DNA of 27,919 nt from Bacteroidota bacterium (lineage in GTDB: Bacteria > Bacteroidota > Bacteroidia > Bacteroidales > Dysgonomonadaceae), in contig JAEZZZ010000113.1 of the NCBI GenBank assembly GCA_023418255.1, forward strand, positions 1 to 27,919. The letters run 5' to 3'. The notes under the pieces were generated by a model. The model was not told where the DNA came from and made no database searches. It saw only the letters and a program-made list of their open reading frames with translations. Positions 8,752-16,907 of this stretch are shown here, in pieces. The translations under genes were made by a program, and so were the position numbers. Numbering within the stretch: position 1 is the stretch's first letter; each line of letters opens with the position of its first letter.

Positions 8752-8824
8752 AAAGACATCCAAAAGGCGAACGAAGAGATTTTATCTTTTCTTGAATGAC
8801 ACTTTTGGATGTCTTTATTTTTTG
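8752..8824 (+). terminator. Strong intercistronic hairpin/terminator between susD and the GH9 gene
   Basis: AAAGACATCCAAAAG (8752-8766) is the exact reverse complement of CTTTTGGATGTCTTT (8802-8816), a 15-bp perfect stem with a 35-base loop, followed by ATTTTTTTG. It lies only 36 bases before the GH9 ATG and no TAnnTTTG box follows it. It probably ends most susCD transcripts, lets a fraction read through, and stabilises the upstream message. Confidence 0.8.
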
Positions 8825-8859
8825 TCTCTCTCATACGTTTAATTCTTTTTTAGCTTATT

Positions 8860-11334
8860 ATGAATAAAATCACTTTTCTCATCATAAACATATTATTCAG
8901 TTTATCAATTTTCGCCCAAGACACATGGATACGCGTGAATCAAGTTGGTTATCTCGAAAAAGACATAAAAGTGGCTGTATTATTATGTAAAAATGACGTA
9001 AACATTACGAATTTTGATGTGATAGATGTCAAAACAGACAAAGTTGTATATACGGGAGAAAACATAACTAAAACAGCAAGATTTTCCAATTTCAATTCTA
9101 CTTATAGACTTAATTTCTCTGAGCTAACCTCTCCCGGAAAATATCTAATAAAAGTAAACAACGCTACCTCCCCCATATTTAATATCGGAAACGATACATA
9201 TGCAAACGCATCCGAAATCCCTTTGCAATATATGCGACAACAACGCTGCGGATACAATCCCTTTTTAAAGGATTCGTGCCACCAATTCGATGCTATTTCC
9301 GTTGCCGATCCCAATAATAAAAGAGACGGACTCTATTTTAACACAATAGGCGGTTGGCACGATGCATCGGATTACCTACAATATGTGACAACATCAGCAA
9401 ATGCCATTTATCAAATGCTGTTTGCATATAGTAAACATCCAGAGTCTTTTGGTGACAAATACCAAGCAAACGGAGATAAAGGAGCAAATGGCATTCCGGA
9501 CATCTTAGATGAGGCAAAATGGGGTTTAGATTGGTTGGTGAAGATGAATCCTGACGAAAATACTTATTTCAACCAACTTGCCGATGATCGAGACCACGCA
9601 GGCATGGTTTTGCCGACACAACAAGATGTAGACTACGGCTGGGGCAAAGGAAAAGAACGTCCTGTATATTTTTGTAGCTCAAAACCACAAGGACTCTTCA
9701 GACATAAAAACAGAAGTACGGGACTAGCCTCAACAATGGGAAAATATGCATCTGCCTATGCCTTGGGAAGTAAACTATTAAAACCATACTACCCCGAATT
9801 TTCGGAACTCCTTCTTAAAAAAACAAAAGATGCTTATACAAAAGGCAAACAACATCCGGGAGTATGCCAAACTGCCCCCGGAAATGCTCCATATTTCTAT
9901 GAAGAGGATAACTGGGCAGACGACATGGAGCTTGCAGCCATTGAGATGTTTGATACTTTTAATGACGAACAGTATCTCGAAGATGCCATAAACTTTGGAA
10001 GATTGGAGCCTATTACTCCGTGGATGGGTGCAGACTCGGCACGCCACTATCAATGGTATCCATTCATAAACCTAGGGCATTATCACATAGCAAAACAAAC
10101 CGATAGAAAACGGACGAGCAAAGAATTTATACGCAACATACGTAGCGGATTGCAGCGCGTAAAAGAACGAGCCGCAGATAATCCATTTATGAACGGTATT
10201 CCATTTATATGGTGTTCAAACAATTTAACTGTCGCTTTCATCACGCAGTGCCGCCTCTATCACGAACTAACAGGCGACACCTCATTTCTTGAAATCGAAA
10301 ATGCCATGCGTGATTGGCTCTTAGGATGCAATCCTTGGGGCATATCCATGATTGTTAATTACCCGACTAATGGCCTCTATCCCAAAGACCCCCATTCTGC
10401 ATTCACACAGGTTCACAGCATGCCTATAACGGGTGGGATTGTTGATGGCCCCATCTATTCATCCATCTTTAATAGTTTGATTGGAGTTTATCTCTCAAAA
10501 GAAGACCAACTTTCAATATTTCAGTCTGATGAGGTTGTTTATCACGACGATTATGCAGATTATTCAACCAATGAACCCACAATGGATGGAACGGCATCGC
10601 TCTGTTTTTATTTTGGGCATTTAGCTGCACAAGCAAAAAAGAAACAAACTTCTCATCAATGCGCCATTGTTCAAGGAGAAAAAGAAGACAAACAATTGGC
10701 TCTTGTATTTACAGGTCATGAATTTGCCGATGGAGCTGTCACCATACAAAAAACATTGATAAAGAACGACGTAAAAGCCGCTTTTTTTCTTACCGGTGAT
10801 TTCTATCGCACATTTCCTCACATTGCCATGATGCTTCAAAATGATGGTCACTACATGGGACCTCACTCAGACAAGCATTTACTATATGCTGATTGGAAAA
10901 ATCGCGATTCAACGCTTGTAACTCGTGCCGAGTTTGAAGCAGATCTAATGAACAATTACACTGCAATGAAAAAAGTAGGGTTACAAATAGAAAAACCTAA
11001 ATATTTTCTTCCTGCATTTGAATGGTTCAATCGTGACATTTGCGAATGGACACAAAAAATGAACATCCAACTTATAAATTTCACACCCGGGACCTATTCA
11101 AACGCAGATTACACAACACCTCTGATGAGTAACTATCTGTCATCAGACGCCATCTTAAAGAAAATCATTCAATACGACAAAGACAACAGCCTAAATGGAA
11201 CTATTCTACTCATGCATATTGGAACTGCACCTGATAGAACCGACAAATTTTATGATAAGTTGGATATGTTAATAGAGATTCTTACTAGTCGAGGATATAT
11301 TTTTACTCGAATTGATAAGTTACTTAAAAAGTGA
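8860..11334 (+). CDS. Secreted GH9 glycoside hydrolase fused to a polysaccharide deacetylase-like domain
   Basis: Two-enzyme protein of 824 residues, likely periplasmic or surface-located. A Sec signal peptide (about 1-20, ending SIFAQ) is followed by an N-terminal Ig-like domain typical of GH9 (about 21-110, WIRVNQVGYL). The (alpha/alpha)6 GH9 domain covers about 115-590. GGWHDASDY (164-172) supplies the Asp168/Asp171 pair that activates water, and NEPTMDGTAS places the general acid at Glu572. GH9 enzymes mostly cleave beta-1,4-glucans; a few are exo-beta-glucosaminidases. Residues about 610-824 resemble NodB/CE4-type deacetylases: HSDKH (His669, His673) is the metal-binding motif and LLMHIGT (His786) resembles the late catalytic-His motif. 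The usual TFDDG motif is replaced by TGHEFADG (618-625), so deacetylase activity is uncertain. The context suggests breakdown of an acetylated or N-acetylated beta-linked polymer with the adjacent SusCD. Confidence 0.88.
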   Translation: MNKITFLIINILFSLSIFAQDTWIRVNQVGYLEKDIKVAVLLCKNDVNITNFDVIDVKTDKVVYTGENITKTARFSNFNSTYRLNFSELTSPGKYLIKVNNATSPIFNIGNDTYANASEIPLQYMRQQRCGYNPFLKDSCHQFDAISVADPNNKRDGLYFNTIGGWHDASDYLQYVTTSANAIYQMLFAYSKHPESFGDKYQANGDKGANGIPDILDEAKWGLDWLVKMNPDENTYFNQLADDRDHAGMVLPTQQDVDYGWGKGKERPVYFCSSKPQGLFRHKNRSTGLASTMGKYASAYALGSKLLKPYYPEFSELLLKKTKDAYTKGKQHPGVCQTAPGNAPYFYEEDNWADDMELAAIEMFDTFNDEQYLEDAINFGRLEPITPWMGADSARHYQWYPFINLGHYHIAKQTDRKRTSKEFIRNIRSGLQRVKERAADNPFMNGIPFIWCSNNLTVAFITQCRLYHELTGDTSFLEIENAMRDWLLGCNPWGISMIVNYPTNGLYPKDPHSAFTQVHSMPITGGIVDGPIYSSIFNSLIGVYLSKEDQLSIFQSDEVVYHDDYADYSTNEPTMDGTASLCFYFGHLAAQAKKKQTSHQCAIVQGEKEDKQLALVFTGHEFADGAVTIQKTLIKNDVKAAFFLTGDFYRTFPHIAMMLQNDGHYMGPHSDKHLLYADWKNRDSTLVTRAEFEADLMNNYTAMKKVGLQIEKPKYFLPAFEWFNRDICEWTQKMNIQLINFTPGTYSNADYTTPLMSNYLSSDAILKKIIQYDKDNSLNGTILLMHIGTAPDRTDKFYDKLDMLIEILTSRGYIFTRIDKLLKK

Positions 11335-11410
11335 ACTATATGTTTAATAGATAAAATCAACAAAACAAACAAATTCATAAAGATATAATAACCAAGCAAT
11401 TCACATACTA

Positions 11411-11447
11411 AAAAACCGCGCAACCCAAAGGCTGCACGGTTTTTTTA
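11411..11447 (-). terminator. Bidirectional terminator between the GH9 gene and groEL
   Basis: AACCGCGCAACC and GGCTGCACGGTT form a 12-position stem with two mismatches around a CAAA loop. It is flanked by an A-run on one side and a T-run on the other. It can end groEL transcripts on the minus strand and the GH9 transcripts on the plus strand, which converge here. Confidence 0.85.
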
Positions 11448-11484
11448 TTCTTATTAGCCAAAGGCTAAGCAGATTGTCGATGGA

Positions 11485-13119
11485 TTACATCATGCCGCCC
11501 ATGCCGCCGCCCATTGGTGGCATTGCCGGGGCCGGATTCTCTTCCGGTTTGTCGGTAATAACACACTCGGTGGTGAGGAACATTCCGGCAATAGATGCCG
11601 CATTTTCGAGAGCAACGCGTGCCACTTTTGTAGGATCGATTACACCTGTTTCATACAGATTTTCAAACGCATCGATGCGAGCATTGTATCCATAGTCTGC
11701 TTTGCCTTCGCGCACTTTCTGCACGATTACGGCACCTTCTTTACCCGCATTCGCTACAATTTGACGAAGAGGCTCTTCAATGGCACGTTTCACAATTTCG
11801 ATACCGGTTGTTTCGTCTTCATTGGCACCTTTCAGTCCTTCCAACTTAGCACTTGCACGGATGTAACCGATACCTCCACCCGGGATAGTACCTTCTTCTA
11901 CAGCTGCGCGTGTGGCAGAAAGAGCATCTTCTACACGGTCTTTCTTTTCTTTCATCTCTACTTCCGAAGGTGCGCCTACATAAAGTACAGCGACACCGCC
12001 TGACAATTTGGCAAGACGTTCTTGCAATTTTTCGCGGTCGTAGTCGGATGTGGTTCTTTCGATTTGAGCCTGAATTTGTCCAACGCGGCTTTCGATATTT
12101 TCTTTGGCACCGTTTCCATTAACTATGGTTGTGTTGTCTTTGTCGATGGTTACTTTTTCGGCACTTCCCAACATTTCGAGGGTGGCATTTTCGAGAGTCA
12201 AGCCTTTTTCTTCCGAAATAACGACACCACCTGTCAAAATGGCGATATCTTCCAACATCTCTTTTCTTCTGTCACCAAATCCGGGCGCTTTCACAGCAGC
12301 AATCTTCAACGAACCACGCAAGCGGTTTACAACCAATGTAGTCAATGCTTCTGAATCAATATCTTCGGCAATAATCAACAGCGGCTTGCCTGTTTGTACG
12401 CTCTTTTCCAAGATGGGCAATAGATCTTTGATTGCTGATATTTTTTTGTCGTGAATAAGAATTTGAGGATTTTCAAACTCTGCAATCATGCTTTCAGTAT
12501 CGGTTACAAAATAGGGCGAAATGTAGCCTCTGTCGAATTGCATACCTTCTACAACATCTACATATGTTTCTGTCCCTTTTGCTTCTTCCACAGTGATAAC
12601 GCCCTCTTTGCTTACTTTTTGCATGGCTTCGGCAATCAGCTTACCGATGGTTTCGTCACCGTTTGCAGAGATTTTCGCTACGTTCTCAATTTTCTTCAAG
12701 TCGTCACCAATTTCTACGGCTTGCGACTTTAGATCTTCCACTACGACAGTAACGGCTTTATCAATACCACGTTTCAAATCCATAGGATTTGCGCCGGCTG
12801 TAACGTTTTTCAAGCCTACACCGATAATAGATTGTGCCAAAACGGTTGCGGTTGTTGTTCCGTCACCGGCATCGTCGTTGGTTTTTGAAGCAACTTCTTT
12901 TACCAACTGTGCTCCCATGTTTTTGAAAGCATCTTCAAGCTCAATTTCTTTTGCAACAGTTACACCGTCTTTGGTTATTTGCGGTGCACCATATTTTTTA
13001 TCAATGATTACATTACGACCTTTGGGGCCTAATGTTACTTTAACGGCATCCGCCAATTCGTCCACGCCTTTTTTTAACAAGTCGCGGGCATCCATATCAA
13101 ACTTAATTTCTTTTGCCAT
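11485..13119 (-). CDS. groEL: 60-kDa chaperonin GroEL
   Basis: Cytoplasmic ATP-driven chaperonin that forms double heptameric rings and folds client proteins with the GroES lid. The 544-residue protein matches the family along its whole length. It starts MAKEIKFDMDARDLLKKGVD and has the ATP-binding GPKGRNV (31-37) and GDGTTTA (85-91) motifs. The NEDETTG segment corresponds to the equatorial region with the catalytic Asp, and the C-terminus is the flexible Gly-Met tail GGGMGGMM. It lies 79 bases downstream of groES on the same strand, forming the usual groES-groEL operon, and ends at the shared terminator 11411-11447. No missing motif or frameshift is seen. Confidence 0.98.
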   Translation of the reverse strand: MAKEIKFDMDARDLLKKGVDELADAVKVTLGPKGRNVIIDKKYGAPQITKDGVTVAKEIELEDAFKNMGAQLVKEVASKTNDDAGDGTTTATVLAQSIIGVGLKNVTAGANPMDLKRGIDKAVTVVVEDLKSQAVEIGDDLKKIENVAKISANGDETIGKLIAEAMQKVSKEGVITVEEAKGTETYVDVVEGMQFDRGYISPYFVTDTESMIAEFENPQILIHDKKISAIKDLLPILEKSVQTGKPLLIIAEDIDSEALTTLVVNRLRGSLKIAAVKAPGFGDRRKEMLEDIAILTGGVVISEEKGLTLENATLEMLGSAEKVTIDKDNTTIVNGNGAKENIESRVGQIQAQIERTTSDYDREKLQERLAKLSGGVAVLYVGAPSEVEMKEKKDRVEDALSATRAAVEEGTIPGGGIGYIRASAKLEGLKGANEDETTGIEIVKRAIEEPLRQIVANAGKEGAVIVQKVREGKADYGYNARIDAFENLYETGVIDPTKVARVALENAASIAGMFLTTECVITDKPEENPAPAMPPMGGGMGGMM

Positions 13120-13198
13120 AATTTTTATATTAATTTTTTGTTGTTTACACTGGTTTGATTGATTAAACTTTTCAAGAAAGCCAGGTTGTTAATCATTT

Positions 13199-13474
13199 TT
13201 ATTTGTTCAGGATTGCTAAGATGTCAGATTGACGCATGATGAGGAATTTTTCGCCATCAAGTTCGATTTCGGTGCCGGCATATTTTCCATAAAGCACATT
13301 GTCACCCGGTTTTACAACCATTTCTTCATCTTTTGTTCCGTTTCCTACCGAAACTACATCGCCTTTCAAAGGTTTTTCTTTTGCTGTGTCAGGAATAATG
13401 ATTCCACTTACTGTTTTTTCTTCTGCAGCTGCCGGCTTAACCAGCACTCTGTCTGCTAATGGTTTAATGTTCAT
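13199..13474 (-). CDS. groES: 10-kDa co-chaperonin GroES
   Basis: Heptameric lid of the GroEL folding chamber, 91 residues, full length for the family. The N-terminus MNIKPLADRVLVKP is typical. The mobile loop that docks to GroEL is visible as EEKTVSGIIIPDTAKEKP (about 18-35), with its Gly-Ile-Ile-Ile hydrophobic edge. KYAGTEIELDGEKFLIMRQS near the end is the conserved core strand. It is first in a minus-strand groES-groEL operon. No CIRCE operator and no TAnnTTTG box were found in the 300 bases before it; its 5' leader contains an ATATTATT tandem repeat. Confidence 0.97.
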   Translation of the reverse strand: MNIKPLADRVLVKPAAAEEKTVSGIIIPDTAKEKPLKGDVVSVGNGTKDEEMVVKPGDNVLYGKYAGTEIELDGEKFLIMRQSDILAILNK

Positions 13475-13502
13475 ATTTTATACGAATTAATTAAAGATTA
13501 AT

Positions 13503-13546
13503 ATATTATTATATTATTATATTATTATATTTATATTATTATATTT
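13503..13546. repeat. ATATTATT short tandem repeat upstream of groES
   Basis: Three perfect copies of ATATTATT (13503-13526) are followed by ATATTT, a fourth ATATTATT (13533-13540) and ATATTT. The tract lies 29-72 bases before the groES start codon, in its leader or promoter. The rest of the 305-base groES/DPH6-like gap (13475-13779) has no gene. Confidence 0.85.
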
Positions 13547-13735
13547 ATCATTCAACAATTGCTCTACATATCTTTTCATTGCGAAATCTGTGCCAAACAT
13601 TTTTCATTGAAAATACTGACAAAATTTCAGATATTATCTGCCAACCGACATCATGTAATACCGTTTTCCTCTCCCCGCACACTTAAATTTCATAAGTTTT
13701 TTATCGGTCTGTGCGGTTTTGAGAGAAAAAACAAG

Positions 13736-13743
13736 TAATTTTG
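13736..13743 (+). promoter_or_regulatory. Putative -7 promoter element of the corrinoid uptake operon
   Basis: TAATTTTG matches TAnnTTTG and lies 36 bases before the ATG at 13780. A TTTG at 13718-13721 is closer than usual for a -33 element. No B12 box or other riboswitch feature is seen between 13475 and 13779, so this unit does not appear to be under direct riboswitch control. Confidence 0.5.
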
Positions 13744-13779
13744 TTTTGATTTTTATAAAAGAGAACTTATATTGAATAT

Positions 13780-14430
13780 ATGAAAGCATTTGTCTCTTGG
13801 AGTGGTGGTAAAGATTGCATGTATGCAATGTATCGCTTTTTGCAAAATGAAAAAGATAACGAAGTGGCTGCATTAGTCAACATGTGTGATACCGATGGCA
13901 TTATGTCTCGATCACACGGGCTCAAACGCGCATGGATAGAGCGTCAAGCTCGTGCCATGCAAACGCCCCTCATACAGCAACCCATTGAAAACAGCAACTA
14001 CGAGCAGACGCTAAAAAAAGTGATGGCGCGGCTAAAAAAAGAGGGCGTCAATGCAGGTATTTTTGGCGACATCTATCTTCAAGAACATCGCACATGGATT
14101 GAGCGTGTGTGCAACGACATGTTTATCCAGGCAGTTTTTCCGCTTTGGGGTATTGACGTCCAAAACATGATGCAACAATTTGTTGACGATGGATTTCAAT
14201 CCATTGTCGTTTCAATTCGTAAAGATAAACTGGACACTTCATTTTTAGGAAAAAAAATTGACGCGGTTTTTATCGAAAAGATGAAATTGCTTCCTGACAT
14301 TGATATTTGCGGTGAAAATGGCGAATATCACACCTATGTTTTTGATGGACCACTTTTTCACACACCGGTCGTTTTTACAACAGACAAAATAACTGAAAGC
14401 AAAACCCATTGGTTTATAACACTCGTTTGA
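13780..14430 (+). CDS. DPH6-like PP-loop ATPase (diphthine-ammonia ligase family) of a corrinoid operon
   Basis: Cytoplasmic protein of 216 residues in the PP-loop ATP pyrophosphatase superfamily, group of DPH6/MJ0570-like enzymes. The PP-loop SGGKDC is at 8-13 (Lys11, Asp12) and the family C-terminal signature CGENGEYHT at 177-185 is intact. Archaeal and eukaryotic DPH6 adenylates diphthine and adds ammonia to make diphthamide. Bacteria generally lack diphthamide, so that substrate is not expected here. The gene is first in a unit with btuF (2-base gap), cobO, btuC and btuD, which suggests a role in corrinoid handling, possibly ATP-dependent amidation of a carboxylate. That role is an inference from gene order and chemistry alone. 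The ATG at 13780 gives the normal N-terminus and follows a -7 element by 36 bases. Confidence 0.85.
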   Translation: MKAFVSWSGGKDCMYAMYRFLQNEKDNEVAALVNMCDTDGIMSRSHGLKRAWIERQARAMQTPLIQQPIENSNYEQTLKKVMARLKKEGVNAGIFGDIYLQEHRTWIERVCNDMFIQAVFPLWGIDVQNMMQQFVDDGFQSIVVSIRKDKLDTSFLGKKIDAVFIEKMKLLPDIDICGENGEYHTYVFDGPLFHTPVVFTTDKITESKTHWFITLV

Positions 14431-14432
14431 TT

Positions 14433-15260
14433 ATGAAAAAGATATTGAAATTATTTTCCCCTCTACTCTTTCTTATAGTATCTCTTGCTGCACAAGCTCA
14501 GCCCTATGAAAGAGTTGTTTCGTTGGCACCTTCGTTGAGTCAGAGTCTCTATTTTTTAGGTGTTCAAGACAAGTTGGTTGGCTGCACCAATTATTGCACG
14601 ATGGCACTAAAAGACAACAAAGAGGTGGTTGGCTCATCTATCAAGGTAAATTTAGAAAAGGTTATCAGCCTAAAACCTGATTTGGTGGTTGTTTCCGGCT
14701 TTACGTCGCCAGAAGATATCGAGATACTGCGTAAATTTGGCATCCGCGTTCAAACATATAAATTCCCCACTTCTTACAAAGAGATTTGTGAGCAGTTCGT
14801 GCATTTAGGCAAACTGTTGGGAAAAGAAAATCTGGCAGACAGCATCGTAGCAGAAAGCACAAGAACGATTGATGCCATCAAAGCCAAATCGAAATGGGAA
14901 AAGAGGCCGAAAATATTTTTTCAGATTGGAGCAAATCCAGTTTTCACGGTTATTCCCAAAACTTTTATGGATGATTATATTCATTATTTAGGAGGAGAAA
15001 ATATTGCCAAAGATTTAACCAACGGACTTATCGGGCGTGAGTTTGTGGTGGCAAAAAATCCCGACTACATATTTATTGTCACAATGGGTATTGTAGGCGA
15101 AGAAGAGCAACAAATATGGCGGAAATATCGCCATTTGAATGCTACTAAAAGCAATCAAATTTACATTATCGACTCAGAAATTGCTTGTCAGCCAACCCCC
15201 ATCACCTTTGCACAAACAATGGAAGTTATAAACAACTTGATAAATAAGAAGCAAAAATAA
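14433..15260 (+). CDS. btuF: Periplasmic cobalamin-binding protein BtuF-like
   Basis: Substrate-binding protein of the corrinoid ABC importer. The 275-residue precursor starts at the ATG 14433, 2 bases after the upstream stop. An in-frame upstream TTG (14409) would overlap the previous gene and bury the signal peptide. A Sec signal peptide (MKKILKLFSPLLFLIVSLAA, then QAQ) is followed by the PeriplBP_2 fold. RVVSLAPSLSQSLYFLG is the typical first strand-helix, and KVISLKPDLVVVSG and FGIRVQTY are conserved later elements of type III binding proteins. No lipobox is present, so it is probably soluble in the periplasm. Related proteins bind haem or siderophores, but the neighbours (cobO, btuCD) point to corrinoids. 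Confidence 0.88.
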   Translation: MKKILKLFSPLLFLIVSLAAQAQPYERVVSLAPSLSQSLYFLGVQDKLVGCTNYCTMALKDNKEVVGSSIKVNLEKVISLKPDLVVVSGFTSPEDIEILRKFGIRVQTYKFPTSYKEICEQFVHLGKLLGKENLADSIVAESTRTIDAIKAKSKWEKRPKIFFQIGANPVFTVIPKTFMDDYIHYLGGENIAKDLTNGLIGREFVVAKNPDYIFIVTMGIVGEEEQQIWRKYRHLNATKSNQIYIIDSEIACQPTPITFAQTMEVINNLINKKQK

Positions 15261-15266
15261 AAGACC

Positions 15267-15797
15267 ATGAATAATCTCGGATTAATACATATTTACACCG
15301 GTGACGGAAAAGGAAAAACAACAGCAGCCGTAGGACTTGCAGTGCGCGCTCTGGGAAGCGGATTAAAAGTATGTTACTGCTCATTTCACAAACGACCGGA
15401 AAAATATGGCTACACAGAAATTGAAAGCTTGAGAAAACTGGGAGCAGAAATTCACATATTTGCCAAAGGACATCCACATTTAGACAAAAGCATTGACGAA
15501 AACGTGATACGAAAAGAAGTTCCCGAAGCTCTTGAAACATTACGCGATATTTTAAAAATCCAAAAAATCGACCTACTCATTATGGATGAAATACTCATTT
15601 CCGTGCGTGACAAATATATAGAGGAGAAGCTTCTAATGGATTTCATCAAAGATAAGCCGCGGCACACCGAATTGGTGCTAACCGGAAGAGCCGCCACCGA
15701 AAAAATAATGGAACTTGCCGACTATATCACCTTTTGCAAGAAAATCAAACATCCATATGATAGGGGGGTGCAAAGTCGTGCAGGAATAGAGTTTTGA
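15267..15797 (+). CDS. cobO: Corrinoid adenosyltransferase CobO/BtuR-type
   Basis: Transfers the 5'-deoxyadenosyl group of ATP to the reduced cobalt of corrinoids, converting imported or intermediate corrinoids to their adenosyl form in the cytoplasm. The 176-residue protein has the CobA/CobO/BtuR architecture: the modified P-loop TGDGKGKTTAA (11-21), a RALGSGLKVCYCSFHK strand, and the DEIL acidic segment at about residue 110. It ends near an RAGIEF motif, which is the usual C-terminus of this family. It lies 6 bases after btuF. A 90-base gap follows before btuC, with no promoter box that I can support. It is unrelated to PduO- and EutT-type adenosyltransferases. Confidence 0.92.
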   Translation: MNNLGLIHIYTGDGKGKTTAAVGLAVRALGSGLKVCYCSFHKRPEKYGYTEIESLRKLGAEIHIFAKGHPHLDKSIDENVIRKEVPEALETLRDILKIQKIDLLIMDEILISVRDKYIEEKLLMDFIKDKPRHTELVLTGRAATEKIMELADYITFCKKIKHPYDRGVQSRAGIEF

Positions 15798-15887
15798 AAG
15801 GAATTTAGTTATTACCTCAGCGCCATTTATTAAAAGGTCAAAAGAAAAACATTTATAACTGACGTACAGAAGAAAGATTTCAGAAAA

Positions 15888-16907
15888 ATGCAACATCAAA
15901 AGAGAGCGTCTTGGATTTTTCATATTTTGCTGCTATTTGTTGCCGTTATCACAGCGGTAGCTTTGTCGTTGAGCACAGGAGAAATTGGTATTCCATTAAA
16001 AGATATTCCCCGTATTCTTGCAGAACGTTCGGGCATGGAGTATGGCGTTCTGGCATATATTCGCATTCCGCGCACACTTCTGGGCTTTGCCGTTGGCGGC
16101 AGCCTTAGTTTGTCGGGAGCCATTCTGCAAGGAATTTACCGAAATCCGTTGGTTGAACCATATACGCTGGGTATTTCGGGAGGCGCGTCTTTGGGTGTCA
16201 CATTTGCCATTGTGACCGGACTGCATTTACTAAATATATTTTTTTTACCACTTGCCGGATTCATCGGAGCTTTGACAACACTCTTTCTTGTCTATTTTTT
16301 AAGTATTCGCAAGGGTGCTATCGAAATAAACAGGATGCTGCTTATTGGGGTGATGATCAGTTTTATTTCAGCATCGTTTACACTTTTTCTTATGTCGATT
16401 ACATCGGCAGAAAATATTCATGGCATTGTATTTTGGACAATGGGGTCACTCAATCAATCGAGCAACACGCTTATTCTTACGATGCTTGTTTTGTCGATGG
16501 CAGGATTGTTGGCATCCTATCTTTTTGCCATTCCCTTAAACGCATTGCGTTTGGGTGAAACCAAAGCGAGACACTTGGGATTCAACGCCAACATGGTAAT
16601 ACGAATATTGTTCGTCATCACCTCTTTGCTGACAGGAGCGTGCATTGCGGTGGCAGGTATTATTGGATTTGTCGGACTAGTTATTCCACATATAGTTCGA
16701 TTATGGAAGGGTTCAGACTATCGAATCCTGCTTCTCTCTTCTTTTCTTTTTGGCAGCGTGTTTCTTATTTTATGCGATGTAATCGCGCGCGTCATCATCG
16801 CCCCCAACGAATTGCCAATAGGCGTCATTACAGGAATTGTGGGTGGCATTCTATTTATCATTCTTCTTAGTCGTTCATCTAAACGTTTTAAATTGTCGCG
16901 AAGATGA
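15888..16907 (+). CDS. btuC: Corrinoid ABC transporter permease BtuC-like (FecCD family)
   Basis: Inner-membrane permease of the BtuCDF importer. The 339-residue, very hydrophobic protein has about ten predicted membrane segments, starting with the helix after WIFHILLLFVAVI. FecCD-family landmarks are present: IRIPRTLLGFAVGGSLSLSG, QGIYRNPLVEPYTLGISGGA, and the coupling-helix region GFVGLVIPHIVRLWKGSDYR near the C-terminus, which contacts BtuD. It overlaps btuD by four bases (ATGA), so the two are translationally coupled. FecCD permeases also serve haem and iron-siderophore systems; corrinoid specificity is inferred from the neighbouring genes. Confidence 0.9.
   Translation: MQHQKRASWIFHILLLFVAVITAVALSLSTGEIGIPLKDIPRILAERSGMEYGVLAYIRIPRTLLGFAVGGSLSLSGAILQGIYRNPLVEPYTLGISGGASLGVTFAIVTGLHLLNIFFLPLAGFIGALTTLFLVYFLSIRKGAIEINRMLLIGVMISFISASFTLFLMSITSAENIHGIVFWTMGSLNQSSNTLILTMLVLSMAGLLASYLFAIPLNALRLGETKARHLGFNANMVIRILFVITSLLTGACIAVAGIIGFVGLVIPHIVRLWKGSDYRILLLSSFLFGSVFLILCDVIARVIIAPNELPIGVITGIVGGILFIILLSRSSKRFKLSRR

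Noticed and set aside
12593..13162. Long plus-strand open frame of 189 codons.
   Set aside because: It is the antisense shadow of groEL, whose codon pattern keeps the opposite frame open.
13443..13460. CIRCE-like string (AGCACTC ... TGCTAA) near the start of groES.
   Set aside because: It lies within the conserved groES coding sequence (residues LADRVLV region) and lacks the proper 9-base spacer and full arms.
14409..14432. TTG start upstream of btuF.
   Set aside because: It would overlap the preceding gene and put eight extra residues before the signal peptide; the ATG at 14433 is two bases after the upstream stop.
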